Shown piece by piece: positions 8,323-17,954 of a DNA stretch of 64,000 nt (within the stretch, counting starts at the first letter, position 1; every line of letters begins with the position of its first letter). The position numbers were made by a program, and so were the translations under genes. The notes beneath the pieces were generated by a model. That model worked only from the letters and a program-made list of their open reading frames with translations. It was not told the origin of the DNA and ran no database searches. The DNA is taken from assembly GCA_002375495.1 (NCBI GenBank), contig DFLU01000012.1, positions 562,269 to 626,268 of the forward strand, written 5' to 3'. Source of the stretch: Flavobacteriaceae bacterium UBA3611. Lineage in GTDB: Bacteria; Bacteroidota; Bacteroidia; Flavobacteriales; Flavobacteriaceae.

Positions 8323-11076
8323 ATGGATAAATACTCCTTCTTAAATGCCGTCCACCCTGCGCAAATTGCAGAACTTTACGATAAATATTTACAATATCCA
8401 GACAGTGTAGAGCCAAGTTGGCGTGCATTTTTTCAAGGATTCGATTTCGGGATTGAAAGCGGATCGTTGGAAGGTTTGGGAATTGAAAACCCTAGCGAGC
8501 ACGGCTTGACCGAAGAAGTGCTTAAAGAATTTCAGGTCATCAAACTTATTGATGGCTACCGTACCCGCGGTCACCTCTTTACCAAGACCAACCCCGTTCG
8601 CGAGCGTAGAAAATACGAACCGACCCTCGATATTGAGAATTTCGGACTTGCACAAAGCGACTTGCAAACCACTTTTAAAGCGGGAGAAGTGCTGGGCATG
8701 GGGCCAAGTACGTTAGAAGATATTATCAAACACCTGAATAGTATTTATTGTGATAGTATCGGGATTGAATACATGTACATTCGGAAGCCGGAAGAAATTC
8801 AATGGATTCAGAGCAAGCTGAATATTAATGACAATCAGCCTAAATTTTCCGAAGAAAAAAAGAAACAGATCTTAAAGAAATTGAACGAAGCAGTTTCGTT
8901 CGAAAATTTTCTACATACAAAATATGTAGGTCAGAAACGTTTCTCACTAGAAGGTGGAGAAAGTTTGATACCTGCCTTAGATTCCCTAATTGAAAACGCA
9001 GCCGCACAAGGCGTAAAAGAGTTTGTCATGGGGATGGCTCACCGAGGTCGCTTGAGCACGCTTACCAATATTTTTGGAAAAAGCGCAAAAGACATTTTTA
9101 GTGAATTTGACGGAAAAGACTATGCTGAAGATATTTTTGATGGCGACGTAAAGTACCATTTGGGATGGACCAGCAAGCGCACGACTGATAGCGGTAAGGA
9201 AATTAATTTAAATATTGCTCCAAACCCTTCGCATCTGGAAACGGTAGGAGCCGTGGTGCAGGGTATAGCACGTGCGAAGCAAGACGACCACCATAAAGAA
9301 AACCCAAAGGAGGTATTGCCAATTATTGTACATGGTGATGCTGCTATTGCCGGACAAGGGTTGGTGTACGAAGTGGTACAAATGGCACAACTAGACGGGT
9401 ATAAAACTGGAGGGACCATCCATATTGTGGTGAATAACCAAGTTGGATTTACCACCAATTATCTAGATGGAAGATCTTCAACCTACTGTACCGATGTTGC
9501 CAAAGTAACACTTTCGCCTGTGTTGCACGTAAATGCTGACGATGCAGAAGCAGTGGTACACGCCATGGAATTTGCCCTGGCGTTTAGAATGGAATTTGGA
9601 CGCGATGTGTTTATCGATTTGCTGGGCTATCGAAAATATGGTCACAACGAAGGTGACGAACCTCGATTTACACAACCAAAACTTTATAAGGCCATCAGCA
9701 AACATGACAATCCGCGTGACATTTATGCTGAAAAACTATTTAAGCAGGGTATTATTGAAAAAGGGCATACCGCCAAACTTGAACAAGAGTATAAAGATAA
9801 ATTAGAGGAAAAATTAGAAGATTCGCGCAAGGTAGAGAAAACCACCATTACAGCTTTTATGCAGGATGAATGGGAAGGATATACCTATGCCGAAGAAGAC
9901 AAAATGATGGAAACGGCAGATACGTCGTTTAACTTGTCTGAGCTTACTGAAATAGCTGAAGTGATTACCCAATTGCCAGAAGACAAGAAATTTCTTCGGA
10001 AAATTTCAAAACTCATCGAAGCGAGAAAGAAGATGTATTTTGAAGACAACCAACTAGATTGGGCAATGGGCGAATTACTTGCCTATGGGTCGTTGTTAAA
10101 AGAAGGTCACGATGTACGCATTAGTGGCCAAGATGTAGAACGAGGTACCTTTAGCCACCGTCATGCCGTGGTAAAAGTAGAAGAAAGTGAAGAAGAAATA
10201 GTGTTGTTAAACCAACTAAAGGGAGAACAAGCCAATTTCTTTATCTATAACTCCTTGCTTTCAGAGTATGGAGTGGTTGGGTTCGATTATGGTTATGCCA
10301 TGGCAAGCCCGATTACGCTTACCATCTGGGAAGCACAATTTGGTGATTTCAGCAATGGAGCCCAGATAATGATAGACCAATATATATCTGCGGCAGAAGA
10401 TAAATGGAAGCTACAAAATGGTTTGGTGATGTTGTTGCCACATGGTTACGAAGGCCAGGGGGCAGAACACTCGTCTGCACGTATGGAGCGTTACTTGCAG
10501 TTGTGTGCCAAAGACAATATGTTCGTGGCAGATGTGACCACGCCAGCACAATTATTTCACATTTTGCGTAGACAACTAAAGGTTTCGTACCGTAAACCGC
10601 TCATTATATTTACGCCTAAAAGTTTATTGCGCCACCCAAAAGTGCTTTCTACCAAAGAAGAAATGGCCAACGGCAGTTTCCAAATGGTAATAGACGATCC
10701 AGATGCAAAGGTAAGCGCAGTAAAAAGCTTGGTGTTTGTAACTGGGAAATTCTATTATGATCTTTTAGAAAAGAAAGAAGAAGATAAGCGCGACGACGTG
10801 GCATTGGTACGCGTAGAACAATTGTTCCCCTTACCTGTAGATGCCATGAAGGCAATGATCAAGAAATATAAAAATGCAGATGATGTAGTCTGGGCCCAAG
10901 AAGAGCCTCGCAACATGGGAGCATATTCACATTTGTTGCTACATTTTGAAGAAACCCGAACCTGGCGTGTGTGTAGCCGAAAAATGTATGCTGCCCCTGC
11001 CTCGGGAAGTAGCGTGCGAAGTAAGGCACGACACTTAAAAGTGATTGAAAGTGTGTTTGACAAAGAAATGAGTTAA
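8323..11076 (+). CDS. sucA: 2-oxoglutarate dehydrogenase E1 component
   Basis: Thiamine-diphosphate enzyme of the TCA cycle that decarboxylates 2-oxoglutarate and passes the succinyl group to the lipoyl arm of E2. Its 917 residues match the family. The N-terminal E2-binding segment (SFLNAVHPAQIAELYDKY) is followed by the transketolase-like core with HRGRLSTL near 240, GDAAIAGQG near 340 and GHNEGDEP near 440. The transketolase pyrimidine and C-terminal regions follow with RHAVV and HGYEGQGAEHSSAR. The E2 gene follows 64 bases downstream in the same direction; the E3 gene (lpd) is not in the window. Confidence 0.97.
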   Translation: MDKYSFLNAVHPAQIAELYDKYLQYPDSVEPSWRAFFQGFDFGIESGSLEGLGIENPSEHGLTEEVLKEFQVIKLIDGYRTRGHLFTKTNPVRERRKYEPTLDIENFGLAQSDLQTTFKAGEVLGMGPSTLEDIIKHLNSIYCDSIGIEYMYIRKPEEIQWIQSKLNINDNQPKFSEEKKKQILKKLNEAVSFENFLHTKYVGQKRFSLEGGESLIPALDSLIENAAAQGVKEFVMGMAHRGRLSTLTNIFGKSAKDIFSEFDGKDYAEDIFDGDVKYHLGWTSKRTTDSGKEINLNIAPNPSHLETVGAVVQGIARAKQDDHHKENPKEVLPIIVHGDAAIAGQGLVYEVVQMAQLDGYKTGGTIHIVVNNQVGFTTNYLDGRSSTYCTDVAKVTLSPVLHVNADDAEAVVHAMEFALAFRMEFGRDVFIDLLGYRKYGHNEGDEPRFTQPKLYKAISKHDNPRDIYAEKLFKQGIIEKGHTAKLEQEYKDKLEEKLEDSRKVEKTTITAFMQDEWEGYTYAEEDKMMETADTSFNLSELTEIAEVITQLPEDKKFLRKISKLIEARKKMYFEDNQLDWAMGELLAYGSLLKEGHDVRISGQDVERGTFSHRHAVVKVEESEEEIVLLNQLKGEQANFFIYNSLLSEYGVVGFDYGYAMASPITLTIWEAQFGDFSNGAQIMIDQYISAAEDKWKLQNGLVMLLPHGYEGQGAEHSSARMERYLQLCAKDNMFVADVTTPAQLFHILRRQLKVSYRKPLIIFTPKSLLRHPKVLSTKEEMANGSFQMVIDDPDAKVSAVKSLVFVTGKFYYDLLEKKEEDKRDDVALVRVEQLFPLPVDAMKAMIKKYKNADDVVWAQEEPRNMGAYSHLLLHFEETRTWRVCSRKMYAAPASGSSVRSKARHLKVIESVFDKEMS

Positions 11077-11140
11077 TTGCTTATTTTGAATAAAAAAATT
11101 AGATACTAAATTTCCGAAAGGAACCATAATAACGATACGT

Positions 11141-12451
11141 ATGGCATTAGAAATGAAAGTCCCTTCACCGGGAGAATCTATCACCGAAGTAGAAATAGCG
11201 CAATGGCTTGTAGAAGATGGCGATTGGGTTGAAAAGGACCAGGCGATTGCTGAAGTAGACAGCGACAAGGCAACGTTAGAACTTCCAGCTGAAGCGAGCG
11301 GAATCATCACGCTAAAAGCAGAAGAAGGCGATGCTGTGGCTGTAGGCGAAGTTGTGTGTTTAATCGATACAGATGCTGAAAAGCCAGGGGGCGACGAAGA
11401 GTCAACCGAGACGTACGACAAGCCTGGAGATGAAAAGGGACAAGGAAATGCCGGTCCGGACCTCGACAAACAAAATGCTGAGAACAAAGACACCAACAAG
11501 AAAGCCGAAGCGCTAGACCAGAAACCTTCAAAAGGATCTACGCAGCGTCAAGAGCAGGATGGTGGCAAAACTTATGCTACCGGAACACCATCACCTTCAG
11601 CAAAGAAAATTCTTTCTGAAAAAGATATGGATGCCAAAGATGTAAAGGGAACGGGACGCGATGGTAGAATTACTAAAAGTGATGCCGAAAACGCAACCCC
11701 GTCTATGGGAACTCCAGGAACGGGAGATAGAGGTAGTTCACGTACCAAATTGTCTATGTTACGCAGAAAAGTGGCAGAGCGTTTGGTAGAAGCAAAAAAT
11801 ACCACCGCTATGTTAACTACCTTTAATGAGGTAGACATGACGGCTATTTTCGACTTGAGAAAAGAATACAAAGAAACCTTTAAAGAAAAGCATGGTGTGA
11901 GTCTTGGCTTTATGTCGTTTTTTACTTTGGCCGTAGTTCGTGCCCTAGAAATGTATCCTGCCGTAAACAGTATGATTGATGGAAAAGAAATGCTAACCTT
12001 CGACTATAAAGATATTTCAATTGCAGTTTCAGGACCCAAAGGGCTCATGGTACCCGTAATTAGAAATGCTGAAAATTTAAGTTTTAGAGGGGTCGAATCT
12101 GAAGTGAAGAGATTAGCGTTGCGTGCGCGTGACGGACAAATAACCGTAGATGAAATGACCGGTGGAACGTTTACTATTTCTAACGGAGGGGTTTTTGGTA
12201 GTATGCTTTCAACTCCCATCATTAACCCACCACAATCTGGAATTTTAGGGATGCACAACATTGTAGAACGACCTGTTGTAAAAAATGGTGGTGTAACCAT
12301 TGCGCCCATTATGTATGTAGCCTTGTCTTACGATCACCGAATTATTGACGGAAAAGAATCTGTTAGTTTCTTGGTGGCAGTGAAAGAAGCACTTGAAAAC
12401 CCTACAGAATTGCTTATGGATAATGATGTTGAAAAGGCACTAGAGCTGTAA
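11141..12451 (+). CDS. sucB: Dihydrolipoyllysine-residue succinyltransferase (2-oxoglutarate dehydrogenase E2)
   Basis: Core of the 2-oxoglutarate dehydrogenase complex; transfers succinyl from lipoyl-lysine to CoA. One lipoyl domain spans residues 1-77 with Lys43 in DSDKATLE. It is followed by a long charged, low-complexity linker (about 78-148), a peripheral-subunit binding domain (about 150-185, SPSAKKILSEKD) and the acyltransferase domain. The catalytic motif is HRIIDG (His399, Asp403). The 436 residues fit the family, and the linker is long. It forms an operon with sucA and is closed by a strong terminator at 12475. Confidence 0.97.
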   Translation: MALEMKVPSPGESITEVEIAQWLVEDGDWVEKDQAIAEVDSDKATLELPAEASGIITLKAEEGDAVAVGEVVCLIDTDAEKPGGDEESTETYDKPGDEKGQGNAGPDLDKQNAENKDTNKKAEALDQKPSKGSTQRQEQDGGKTYATGTPSPSAKKILSEKDMDAKDVKGTGRDGRITKSDAENATPSMGTPGTGDRGSSRTKLSMLRRKVAERLVEAKNTTAMLTTFNEVDMTAIFDLRKEYKETFKEKHGVSLGFMSFFTLAVVRALEMYPAVNSMIDGKEMLTFDYKDISIAVSGPKGLMVPVIRNAENLSFRGVESEVKRLALRARDGQITVDEMTGGTFTISNGGVFGSMLSTPIINPPQSGILGMHNIVERPVVKNGGVTIAPIMYVALSYDHRIIDGKESVSFLVAVKEALENPTELLMDNDVEKALEL

Positions 12452-12474
12452 CAAAATCGTATTATAAAAAAGAG

Positions 12475-12502
12475 AAAACCCGATCGAAAGATCGGGTTTT
12501 TT
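12475..12502 (+). terminator. Rho-independent terminator of sucAB
   Basis: Perfect 11-bp stem AAAACCCGATC / GATCGGGTTTT with a GAAA tetraloop, followed by further T residues. It begins 24 bases after the sucB stop. Confidence 0.9.
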
Positions 12503-12532
12503 AAATTAGCAGTTAGTTGAAAAAGGTGAATG

Positions 12533-12664
12533 TTATGCTAAAATAAAGTTTAGTATGTTCAATACAATAACTGAAAGTACACAAAACGTTAAGACAATCA
12601 TTGTTATTTTTTGCCTCCAAGTTAAATTCTTCATTATAACGGGTTGTTCTGTTGTTCTTTCCAT
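12533..12664 (-). CDS. Possible 43-residue membrane peptide
   Basis: A 44-codon frame opens with ATG at 12664. The first 20 residues are polar and basic (MERTTEQPVIMKNLTWRQK). A single hydrophobic helix follows (ITMIVLTFCVLSVIVLNI) and the frame ends NFILA. It would be an N-in, positive-inside single-pass protein. It lies 70 bases upstream of the response regulator stop codon, between the sucAB terminator and the kinase operon, on the strand of the latter but downstream of it. No family is recognised. The clean topology argues for a real small gene; the absence of a clear promoter argues for caution. Confidence 0.45.
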   Translation of the reverse strand: MERTTEQPVIMKNLTWRQKITMIVLTFCVLSVIVLNILNFILA

Positions 12665-12734
12665 AGGGTAAAATTGCTAAGATTCTACGAACTAGACAAT
12701 ACGTATTTACACGTAATTTTCAGAAAAACTCCGT

Positions 12735-13367
12735 TTACTTAAGATGTTCATGATACTGTTTTGCCCAGATGAGCAAGCTATTGGTCTTGTGCTCTAGATT
12801 CAATTTGTGTATGATATTGCTACGGTGTTTCTCTACCGTTCGATGCGAAATAAATAGAAGTGAAGCTATTTCTTTATTGGTTTTATCCTTGCCGATGAGT
12901 TTCAATATTTTCCGTTCGGAAGGGGTAAGATCATCTAAAATTGAATTGTCTACATTGTTTTTCTCTAGCTTGCCAACTATTTTTGGGCTAAAGTAATGGT
13001 CGCCCCGCAGCACATTCTCTAAACAGGTCTCAATTTCTTCTAGGGCAAATTCTTTGAGTATGTAGCCAAAAATATTCATTTCTTTGGCTTGTTCGTATAA
13101 TTCCCGCTCTTTGTGGAGTGTGATTAATATGATTTTTGTGGACAAACAATTTGTTTTGCATTTTTGTGCGATTTCAATACCAGAGAGAAACGGCATTTGT
13201 ATGTCTAAGATAGCGATATCGGGATTTTCTTTTGTGATTAGGGCATACGCTTCCCGCCCATCTTTAGCGCTTCCAATAATGTTATAGCCCCGTTCTATGA
13301 GGAGGTCGTTTAGCCCTTTTAGTAAAAGAGGGTGGTCGTCTGCCGTAATGATGGTGTTATTTTTCAT
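12735..13367 (-). CDS. NarL/FixJ-type response regulator
   Basis: Two-component output protein. The receiver domain has acidic residues Asp10/Asp11 and the phospho-acceptor Asp55 in ILDIQMP. A LuxR-type helix-turn-helix follows at about residues 145-205 (LTPSERKILKLI, then NKEIASLLFISHRTVEKH). The 210-residue length is typical. Its ATG overlaps the kinase stop by four bases (ATGA), so the two proteins are translationally coupled partners. Target genes are unknown. Confidence 0.95.
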   Translation of the reverse strand: MKNNTIITADDHPLLLKGLNDLLIERGYNIIGSAKDGREAYALITKENPDIAILDIQMPFLSGIEIAQKCKTNCLSTKIILITLHKERELYEQAKEMNIFGYILKEFALEEIETCLENVLRGDHYFSPKIVGKLEKNNVDNSILDDLTPSERKILKLIGKDKTNKEIASLLFISHRTVEKHRSNIIHKLNLEHKTNSLLIWAKQYHEHLK

Positions 13368-15367
13368 GACAGCGGGAATTGAAATTCTAACAGGGTGCCT
13401 GTTTCTTTTTTAGACTGCACTTTCATCTGGCCATTTAAAAACTTGGTGCGCTCTAGCAATGTTTTTAGGCCTAACGATTTAATATGTTTGTATTTTTCAG
13501 AAAAATCGAAACCAGAACCGTTATCGCGTATCGAGATGGTGACTTTGTCTACTAATTTCTTTACGGAAACTTTACTGGCCTCAGCATTGGCATGTTTTAG
13601 CGTATTGCTAAGGCTTTCCTGTACAATCCTGTAAATGTTTACCTCTTGTTCAGGCGTGAAGAGATTGTCTATGTTTTCAATTTCCGAAGAAATAAAAAGC
13701 GAGGTGTTCTCATCTATTTCGGTGATGGTATGTTCTATTGCCTTGGTGATGCCCAACTCCTGCAACTGGAACGGATGCAAATCTCTTGAAATGGAACGTA
13801 CTTCTTCTATAGTATGATCTACCATTTGTTTTGCCTCAATGTCTCCAGAACCAATTAGTTTGTTTTTGAGTACCAATAAACGTTGCCCGAGGCCATCATG
13901 TAAATCTTTCGAGATACGTTTTCGTTCTTCCTCTTGGGAAACCAATAGATCCTGGCTGAACCGTTCTTGAAGCATTTTTTTCTTTTTGAGATGCAATTGG
14001 TTGCGATACAGTAAAATGATACCAAACGTCAATAAAACGGCGACACCAATAAACACCATCAACTTTCGAAATGCATCATTATCTTTTTCGAGCAATTTGA
14101 TGTTCGCCGATTTCGAGATGAGTTCGTTTTCCTTTTTTTCAGTTTCGTACAGGGTTTGGTAGTATGCAAGGGCATTTGCCGAGGAGGTGTTATATACAGA
14201 ATCTCTTTTAGCCAAATATTTTTTCTTGTTTTCCAGACTCTGTTTGTAATTACCTACTGTTTCTTGTATTTCTGAAAGTAGTAAGTGCGAATTCATGATT
14301 TCTTCACCATAACCAATTTCTTGGGCGATATTAAGTCTTTTTGATGCTAACGTGAGCGCAAGTTGGGGCTGGTCGAAGGCATATGCATACCGAGCTTTAG
14401 CACCAAGATAAGAAAGTTGGCCATACGGGTCGTTTTCATATTTGGTTGGATTCGCCTCTAGTATATTTAAGTATTCTGTAGCCTGCCCATAATTGCCACG
14501 TTCGCTATAATGGGTCACGATAGCTGCTATGATCGAATTATATGTAGGGTCTTTTAAATCTTTGGAAAGGGTATTTTCCTTGGCTTCCAAAAAACTTTTG
14601 ATGGCCAAATCTGTCTTTCCCTGCTTTCGGTAGTCTAACCCTTGGTTGTATTGTTCAACTGAAATAAATTCGTTTAGACCGAGCTCTTTCAGCTTTAAAA
14701 TTAATTTATCACGCTCCTCTTTTGCTTTATCGTAAAAGCCGTTCATGCTGAACATAGTAATATTTCCCTGTTGCGCGTGCGCCATGTATTGATAATCCTC
14801 TAAGGCTTCAAAATAACGATAGGCACGATCGTAGTTTTCTCCAGCGGGCACAAATTTACCCATGGTAGAGTATGCTTGGCCTCTAAACAACAGTGCATCT
14901 GCTACGTATACCGAATCTTTTTGTCCAAAATTTTCAATGGCCAAGGTGTAGTCGTCTATTGCTTTTTGCAGGTCTAGACGAAAGTGGGCACCCCCTCTTT
15001 TAAGGTAGAGTCCGCCCAATAAAAAGCTATCTTTTATCTGATATTTTTCTGCCAAAACACTGTTGATGACCGTAACCGCTCTTCTGGGTTCGCTTTTTAC
15101 GTTGGTAAGAATGTATTGAAGGTTCATTGCCTTTCTAGCGGCAGCTTCAATACTGTCTATTTCTTTGGCAAGGGTGATGTACGCTTCGCTATAGGTTACA
15201 AATACATCGTTGTCTACGCGAAAGGATTTTGAGAGTACAGAGTCTAGAGCTTGCAGTCTAATCGTGGGGCTCTGGGCAGTATCGGCTACTTGTTTATAGT
15301 ATGAAAGGTCTTGCCCCACCGCAGCGAGCGACAATAAAAATAAAAATAATGAGAGTTTAAACTTCAC
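13364..15367 (-). CDS. TPR-containing sensor histidine kinase (HisKA_3 type)
   Basis: Membrane sensor kinase paired with the NarL-like regulator downstream. A signal peptide (FKLSLFLFLLSLAAVGQ) is followed by about 370 residues of periplasmic tetratricopeptide-like helices and one membrane helix near 430-450 (LMVFIGVAVLLTFGIILLY). A coiled linker leads to a HisKA_3 dimerisation domain with phospho-acceptor His490 in SKDLHDGLGQRL. The HATPase domain follows with an N-box (ESLSNTLKHA) and DNGSGFD. The GTG at 15367 gives the best signal peptide; a TTG at 15376 is also possible. A TATCTTTA box on the minus strand (15399-15392) may be its promoter. Confidence 0.92.
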   Translation of the reverse strand: MKFKLSLFLFLLSLAAVGQDLSYYKQVADTAQSPTIRLQALDSVLSKSFRVDNDVFVTYSEAYITLAKEIDSIEAAARKAMNLQYILTNVKSEPRRAVTVINSVLAEKYQIKDSFLLGGLYLKRGGAHFRLDLQKAIDDYTLAIENFGQKDSVYVADALLFRGQAYSTMGKFVPAGENYDRAYRYFEALEDYQYMAHAQQGNITMFSMNGFYDKAKEERDKLILKLKELGLNEFISVEQYNQGLDYRKQGKTDLAIKSFLEAKENTLSKDLKDPTYNSIIAAIVTHYSERGNYGQATEYLNILEANPTKYENDPYGQLSYLGAKARYAYAFDQPQLALTLASKRLNIAQEIGYGEEIMNSHLLLSEIQETVGNYKQSLENKKKYLAKRDSVYNTSSANALAYYQTLYETEKKENELISKSANIKLLEKDNDAFRKLMVFIGVAVLLTFGIILLYRNQLHLKKKKMLQERFSQDLLVSQEEERKRISKDLHDGLGQRLLVLKNKLIGSGDIEAKQMVDHTIEEVRSISRDLHPFQLQELGITKAIEHTITEIDENTSLFISSEIENIDNLFTPEQEVNIYRIVQESLSNTLKHANAEASKVSVKKLVDKVTISIRDNGSGFDFSEKYKHIKSLGLKTLLERTKFLNGQMKVQSKKETGTLLEFQFPLS

Positions 15368-15423
15368 AATAAGCAATGCCTTTGGGTAGATTAAAGATAC
15401 TCAAATTTTTAGAACGGCTTAAG

Positions 15424-15864
15424 TTATTGTTTCAGATAGAAGCAGTTACGCCCATAGTCGATTACCGCTCGGTGCTTCTTTAAGATATCTGCACCAAGAA
15501 TACCGTGAACCGGAATCTCATCGGCTTGTGCCAAAGCTTCATTAACATGCGATAGGTCGAACAGCACAAAATCTATATTTTTTAGCTGAAGTTTCCCAAC
15601 ACCCAGCGAATTGTTTTTTGCCAATTGTGTAAGCATATTGGTTGCCCCTGCGCCTGCAGCTTTGATATCACTCTCTTCATTCAGCAGTGAAAAAAAGGTA
15701 ATGAATTTCACCCCGATGCAACTGGTAGAAGCTCCAGTATCTAGGATAAAATCGCCTTCGATATTGTTTATTTTTGCATGAAATTTATAATGCCCTGTTT
15801 GCAATTTTTTGAGTGGGATTCTATAAAATCCATCTTTTTCTAGTAAGCTGCGTAAGTCGATCAC
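15424..15864 (-). CDS. Retropepsin-like aspartic protease (clan AA)
   Basis: Single-domain aspartyl protease fold of 146 residues. The catalytic motif is FILDTGAST (Asp42) and a later hydrophobic-Gly flap motif is HGILGADIL near residue 120, as in bacterial retropepsin-like proteins that act as dimers. No signal peptide is seen, so it is probably cytoplasmic. The start is a GTG at 15864; no ATG is available in frame near the N-terminus. It faces tatD across a short divergent promoter region. Substrate unknown. Confidence 0.8.
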   Translation of the reverse strand: MIDLRSLLEKDGFYRIPLKKLQTGHYKFHAKINNIEGDFILDTGASTSCIGVKFITFFSLLNEESDIKAAGAGATNMLTQLAKNNSLGVGKLQLKNIDFVLFDLSHVNEALAQADEIPVHGILGADILKKHRAVIDYGRNCFYLKQ

Positions 15865-15874
15865 TTTTTTTTGG

Positions 15875-15904
15875 CAAAGATAGGCAACAAAATATGTAGT
15901 TTTG
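15875..15904. promoter_or_regulatory. Divergent -7 boxes for the retropepsin gene and tatD
   Basis: TATCTTTG on the minus strand (15882-15875) lies 11 bases from the retropepsin GTG. TAGTTTTG on the plus strand (15897-15904) lies 5 bases before the tatD ATG, with a TTG at 15871-15873. Both fit TAnnTTTG. They support the chosen starts and imply very short leaders. Confidence 0.5.
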
Positions 15905-15909
15905 CAGGC

Positions 15910-16674
15910 ATGTTAACAGACACCCATACCCATCTTTACAGCGATGCTTTTGACGCAGACAGGGAAGCCATGATGCAACGTGCCATTTCTGCTGGCATTT
16001 CACGATTTTTTATACCCGCAATAGACTCGGGCTACACCGAAGCCATGTACCAGTTGGAAAAAGATTTTCCAGAGCACGTGTATCTTATGATGGGGTTACA
16101 CCCAACTTCTGTAAAAGATAATTATAAAGAAGAATTAGCCCATGTAAAGGCTCAATTTGCACTTCGGAAATTTTATGCTGTTGGAGAAATAGGAATCGAT
16201 TTGTATTGGGACACAAGCACCTTGGAAATCCAAAAACAGGCGTTTAAAGAACAGATTCAATTAGCAAAAAAATTTAATTTGCCTATAGTCATCCATTGCC
16301 GTGATGCTTTTGATGAAATATTTGAAGTATTGGAAATTGAGAAAGACGATGCGCTCTTTGGGATTTTCCATTGTTTTACAGGCACTCTGGAACAAGCCAA
16401 ACGTGCCATTGGGTTCAATATGAAATTGGGGATTGGCGGGGTTGTGACCTTCAAAAATGGAAAGATAGACCAGTTTTTAAGTCAAATAGACCTGAAACAT
16501 ATTGTGTTAGAGACTGATGCTCCGTATCTTTCACCAGTGCCATATCGAGGAAAGCGCAACGAGAGTAGCTATTTGTCTTTGGTTTGTAAAAAAGTAGCCG
16601 AAGTATACGGTATTTCTGAAGTGGAAGTGGCGCGAATCACAACAGAAAATTCTAAAGCAGTATTCGGAATTTAA
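15910..16674 (+). CDS. tatD: TatD-family metal-dependent deoxyribonuclease
   Basis: Amidohydrolase-fold DNase using two metal ions. Metal ligands are visible in order: THTHLY (His6, His8), GEIGID, VIHCRDAF, FHCFTG and LETDAPYLSP. The 254 residues match the family. The ATG at 15910 is chosen because it directly precedes DTHTH; the upstream TTG at 15871 lies in the promoter. The asparaginase gene begins 12 bases after the stop, so the two probably share a transcript. Confidence 0.93.
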   Translation: MLTDTHTHLYSDAFDADREAMMQRAISAGISRFFIPAIDSGYTEAMYQLEKDFPEHVYLMMGLHPTSVKDNYKEELAHVKAQFALRKFYAVGEIGIDLYWDTSTLEIQKQAFKEQIQLAKKFNLPIVIHCRDAFDEIFEVLEIEKDDALFGIFHCFTGTLEQAKRAIGFNMKLGIGGVVTFKNGKIDQFLSQIDLKHIVLETDAPYLSPVPYRGKRNESSYLSLVCKKVAEVYGISEVEVARITTENSKAVFGI

Positions 16675-16686
16675 AAAAGGAAATGT

Positions 16687-17718
16687 ATGCCCAACGAACA
16701 ACCCAACATATTACTTATCTACACTGGTGGAACCATTGGGATGATCAAAGATTTTGAGACGGGAGCGTTGCGCAATTTTAATTTCAACGAACTCCTGCAG
16801 CATATCCCCGAGCTAAAATTGTTAGATTGTAATATAGACACTACCAGTTTTGAGGCGCCCATAGACAGTTCTAATATGAATCCTTTGTATTGGGCCACCT
16901 TGGCAACCTTGATTGAAGACCATTATGAAACTTTTGATGGTTTTGTAGTGCTTCACGGAAGCGATACCATGTCGTACACCGCTTCGGCATTGAGTTTTAT
17001 GTTAGAGAATTTGGGAAAACCTGTGGTTTTTACAGGTTCACAATTGCCCATTGGCGACTTGCGCACCGATGCGAAGGAGAACTTGATTACGTCCATTCAG
17101 ATTGCGGCCCTTCAAGAAAAGGGGCGCTCCAAAATCGCCGAAGTATGTCTCTATTTTGAATACAAACTGTACCGTGCCAACAGAACTACCAAGATAAATG
17201 CCGAACATTTTGAAGCCTTTGCCTCGCTGAATTATCCGGCCTTGGTAGAAAGTGGTGTACACCTATTGGTGAATACGGATGCCTTGTATGTTCCGAATCG
17301 CAGAAAAAAATTTAAAGCACATACCCAAATGGAAGACGGGGTAGTGTTGTTAAAGTTATTTCCTGGTATTAATGAAGCTACAGTAAAACATATATTAGCG
17401 TACGACGGACTTAAAGGCTTGGTGATTGAAACCTACGGAAGTGGTAACACCACCACCGCTCCTTGGTTTATAGAAGCGTTAAAAGAGGTCATCCAAAAAA
17501 AGATACCCGTAATAAATGTAACCCAATGTTCTGGCGGGAGTGTCGCCATGGGGCTGTATGAAACAAGCGTACAGCTTCAGAAAATAGGGGTTATTTCTGG
17601 AAAAGACAGCACCACGGAGGCTGCGTTGGCCAAGTTGATGTATTTGTTGGGAAGAAAAATTGCACCGTCGAGTTTTAAAACTTTATTTGAAACCTCCTTA
17701 CGAGGCGAGATGTCTTAA
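16687..17718 (+). CDS. ansA: Type I L-asparaginase (cytoplasmic)
   Basis: Hydrolyses asparagine to aspartate and ammonia. The first catalytic threonine lies in IYTGGTIG (Thr13/Thr16 region) and the second triad motif is HGSDTM (His90, Asp93, Thr94). The PVVFTGSQLPIG segment and the C-terminal domain with VTQCSGGSV are typical. There is no signal peptide, and 343 residues fit the cytoplasmic type I group. It follows tatD by 12 bases. Confidence 0.92.
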   Translation: MPNEQPNILLIYTGGTIGMIKDFETGALRNFNFNELLQHIPELKLLDCNIDTTSFEAPIDSSNMNPLYWATLATLIEDHYETFDGFVVLHGSDTMSYTASALSFMLENLGKPVVFTGSQLPIGDLRTDAKENLITSIQIAALQEKGRSKIAEVCLYFEYKLYRANRTTKINAEHFEAFASLNYPALVESGVHLLVNTDALYVPNRRKKFKAHTQMEDGVVLLKLFPGINEATVKHILAYDGLKGLVIETYGSGNTTTAPWFIEALKEVIQKKIPVINVTQCSGGSVAMGLYETSVQLQKIGVISGKDSTTEAALAKLMYLLGRKIAPSSFKTLFETSLRGEMS

Positions 17719-17797
17719 ATTTGAATAGATTATTTCATTCTGAAAATTTAAATTTTCCGTTCTTTGCACTCCATTACTGCTCGATGCAGTAGTTAAT

Positions 17798-17886
17798 AGA
17801 GAGGTGGCCGAGTGGTCGAAGGCGCACGCCTGGAAAGTGTGTATCCCGCTATCGCGGGAACGAGGGTTCGAATCCCTTCCTCTCTG
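17798..17886 (+). tRNA. tRNA-Ser (anticodon GGA)
   Basis: The acceptor arms AGAGAGG and CCTCTCT pair fully, with discriminator G at 17886. The D arm (TGGCCGAGTGG), the anticodon loop CTGGAAA giving GGA, a long variable arm (ATCCCGCTATCGCGGGA) and a TTCGAAT T loop are all present. The long variable arm and the discriminator G confirm serine. CCA is not encoded. Accessory DNA begins immediately downstream. Confidence 0.97.
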
Positions 17887-17892
17887 CAAAAG

Positions 17893-17922
17893 AAAACCTG
17901 TAACAATTGTTGCAGGTTTTTT
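17893..17922 (+). terminator. Terminator of tRNA-Ser
   Basis: The stem AAAACCTGTAAC / GTTGCAGGTTTT with an AATT loop (one U-G pair) is followed by TT, six bases after the tRNA. Confidence 0.8.
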
Positions 17923-17954
17923 ATTTCTGGAACAAACGAAACTTGTTTCAGTTT

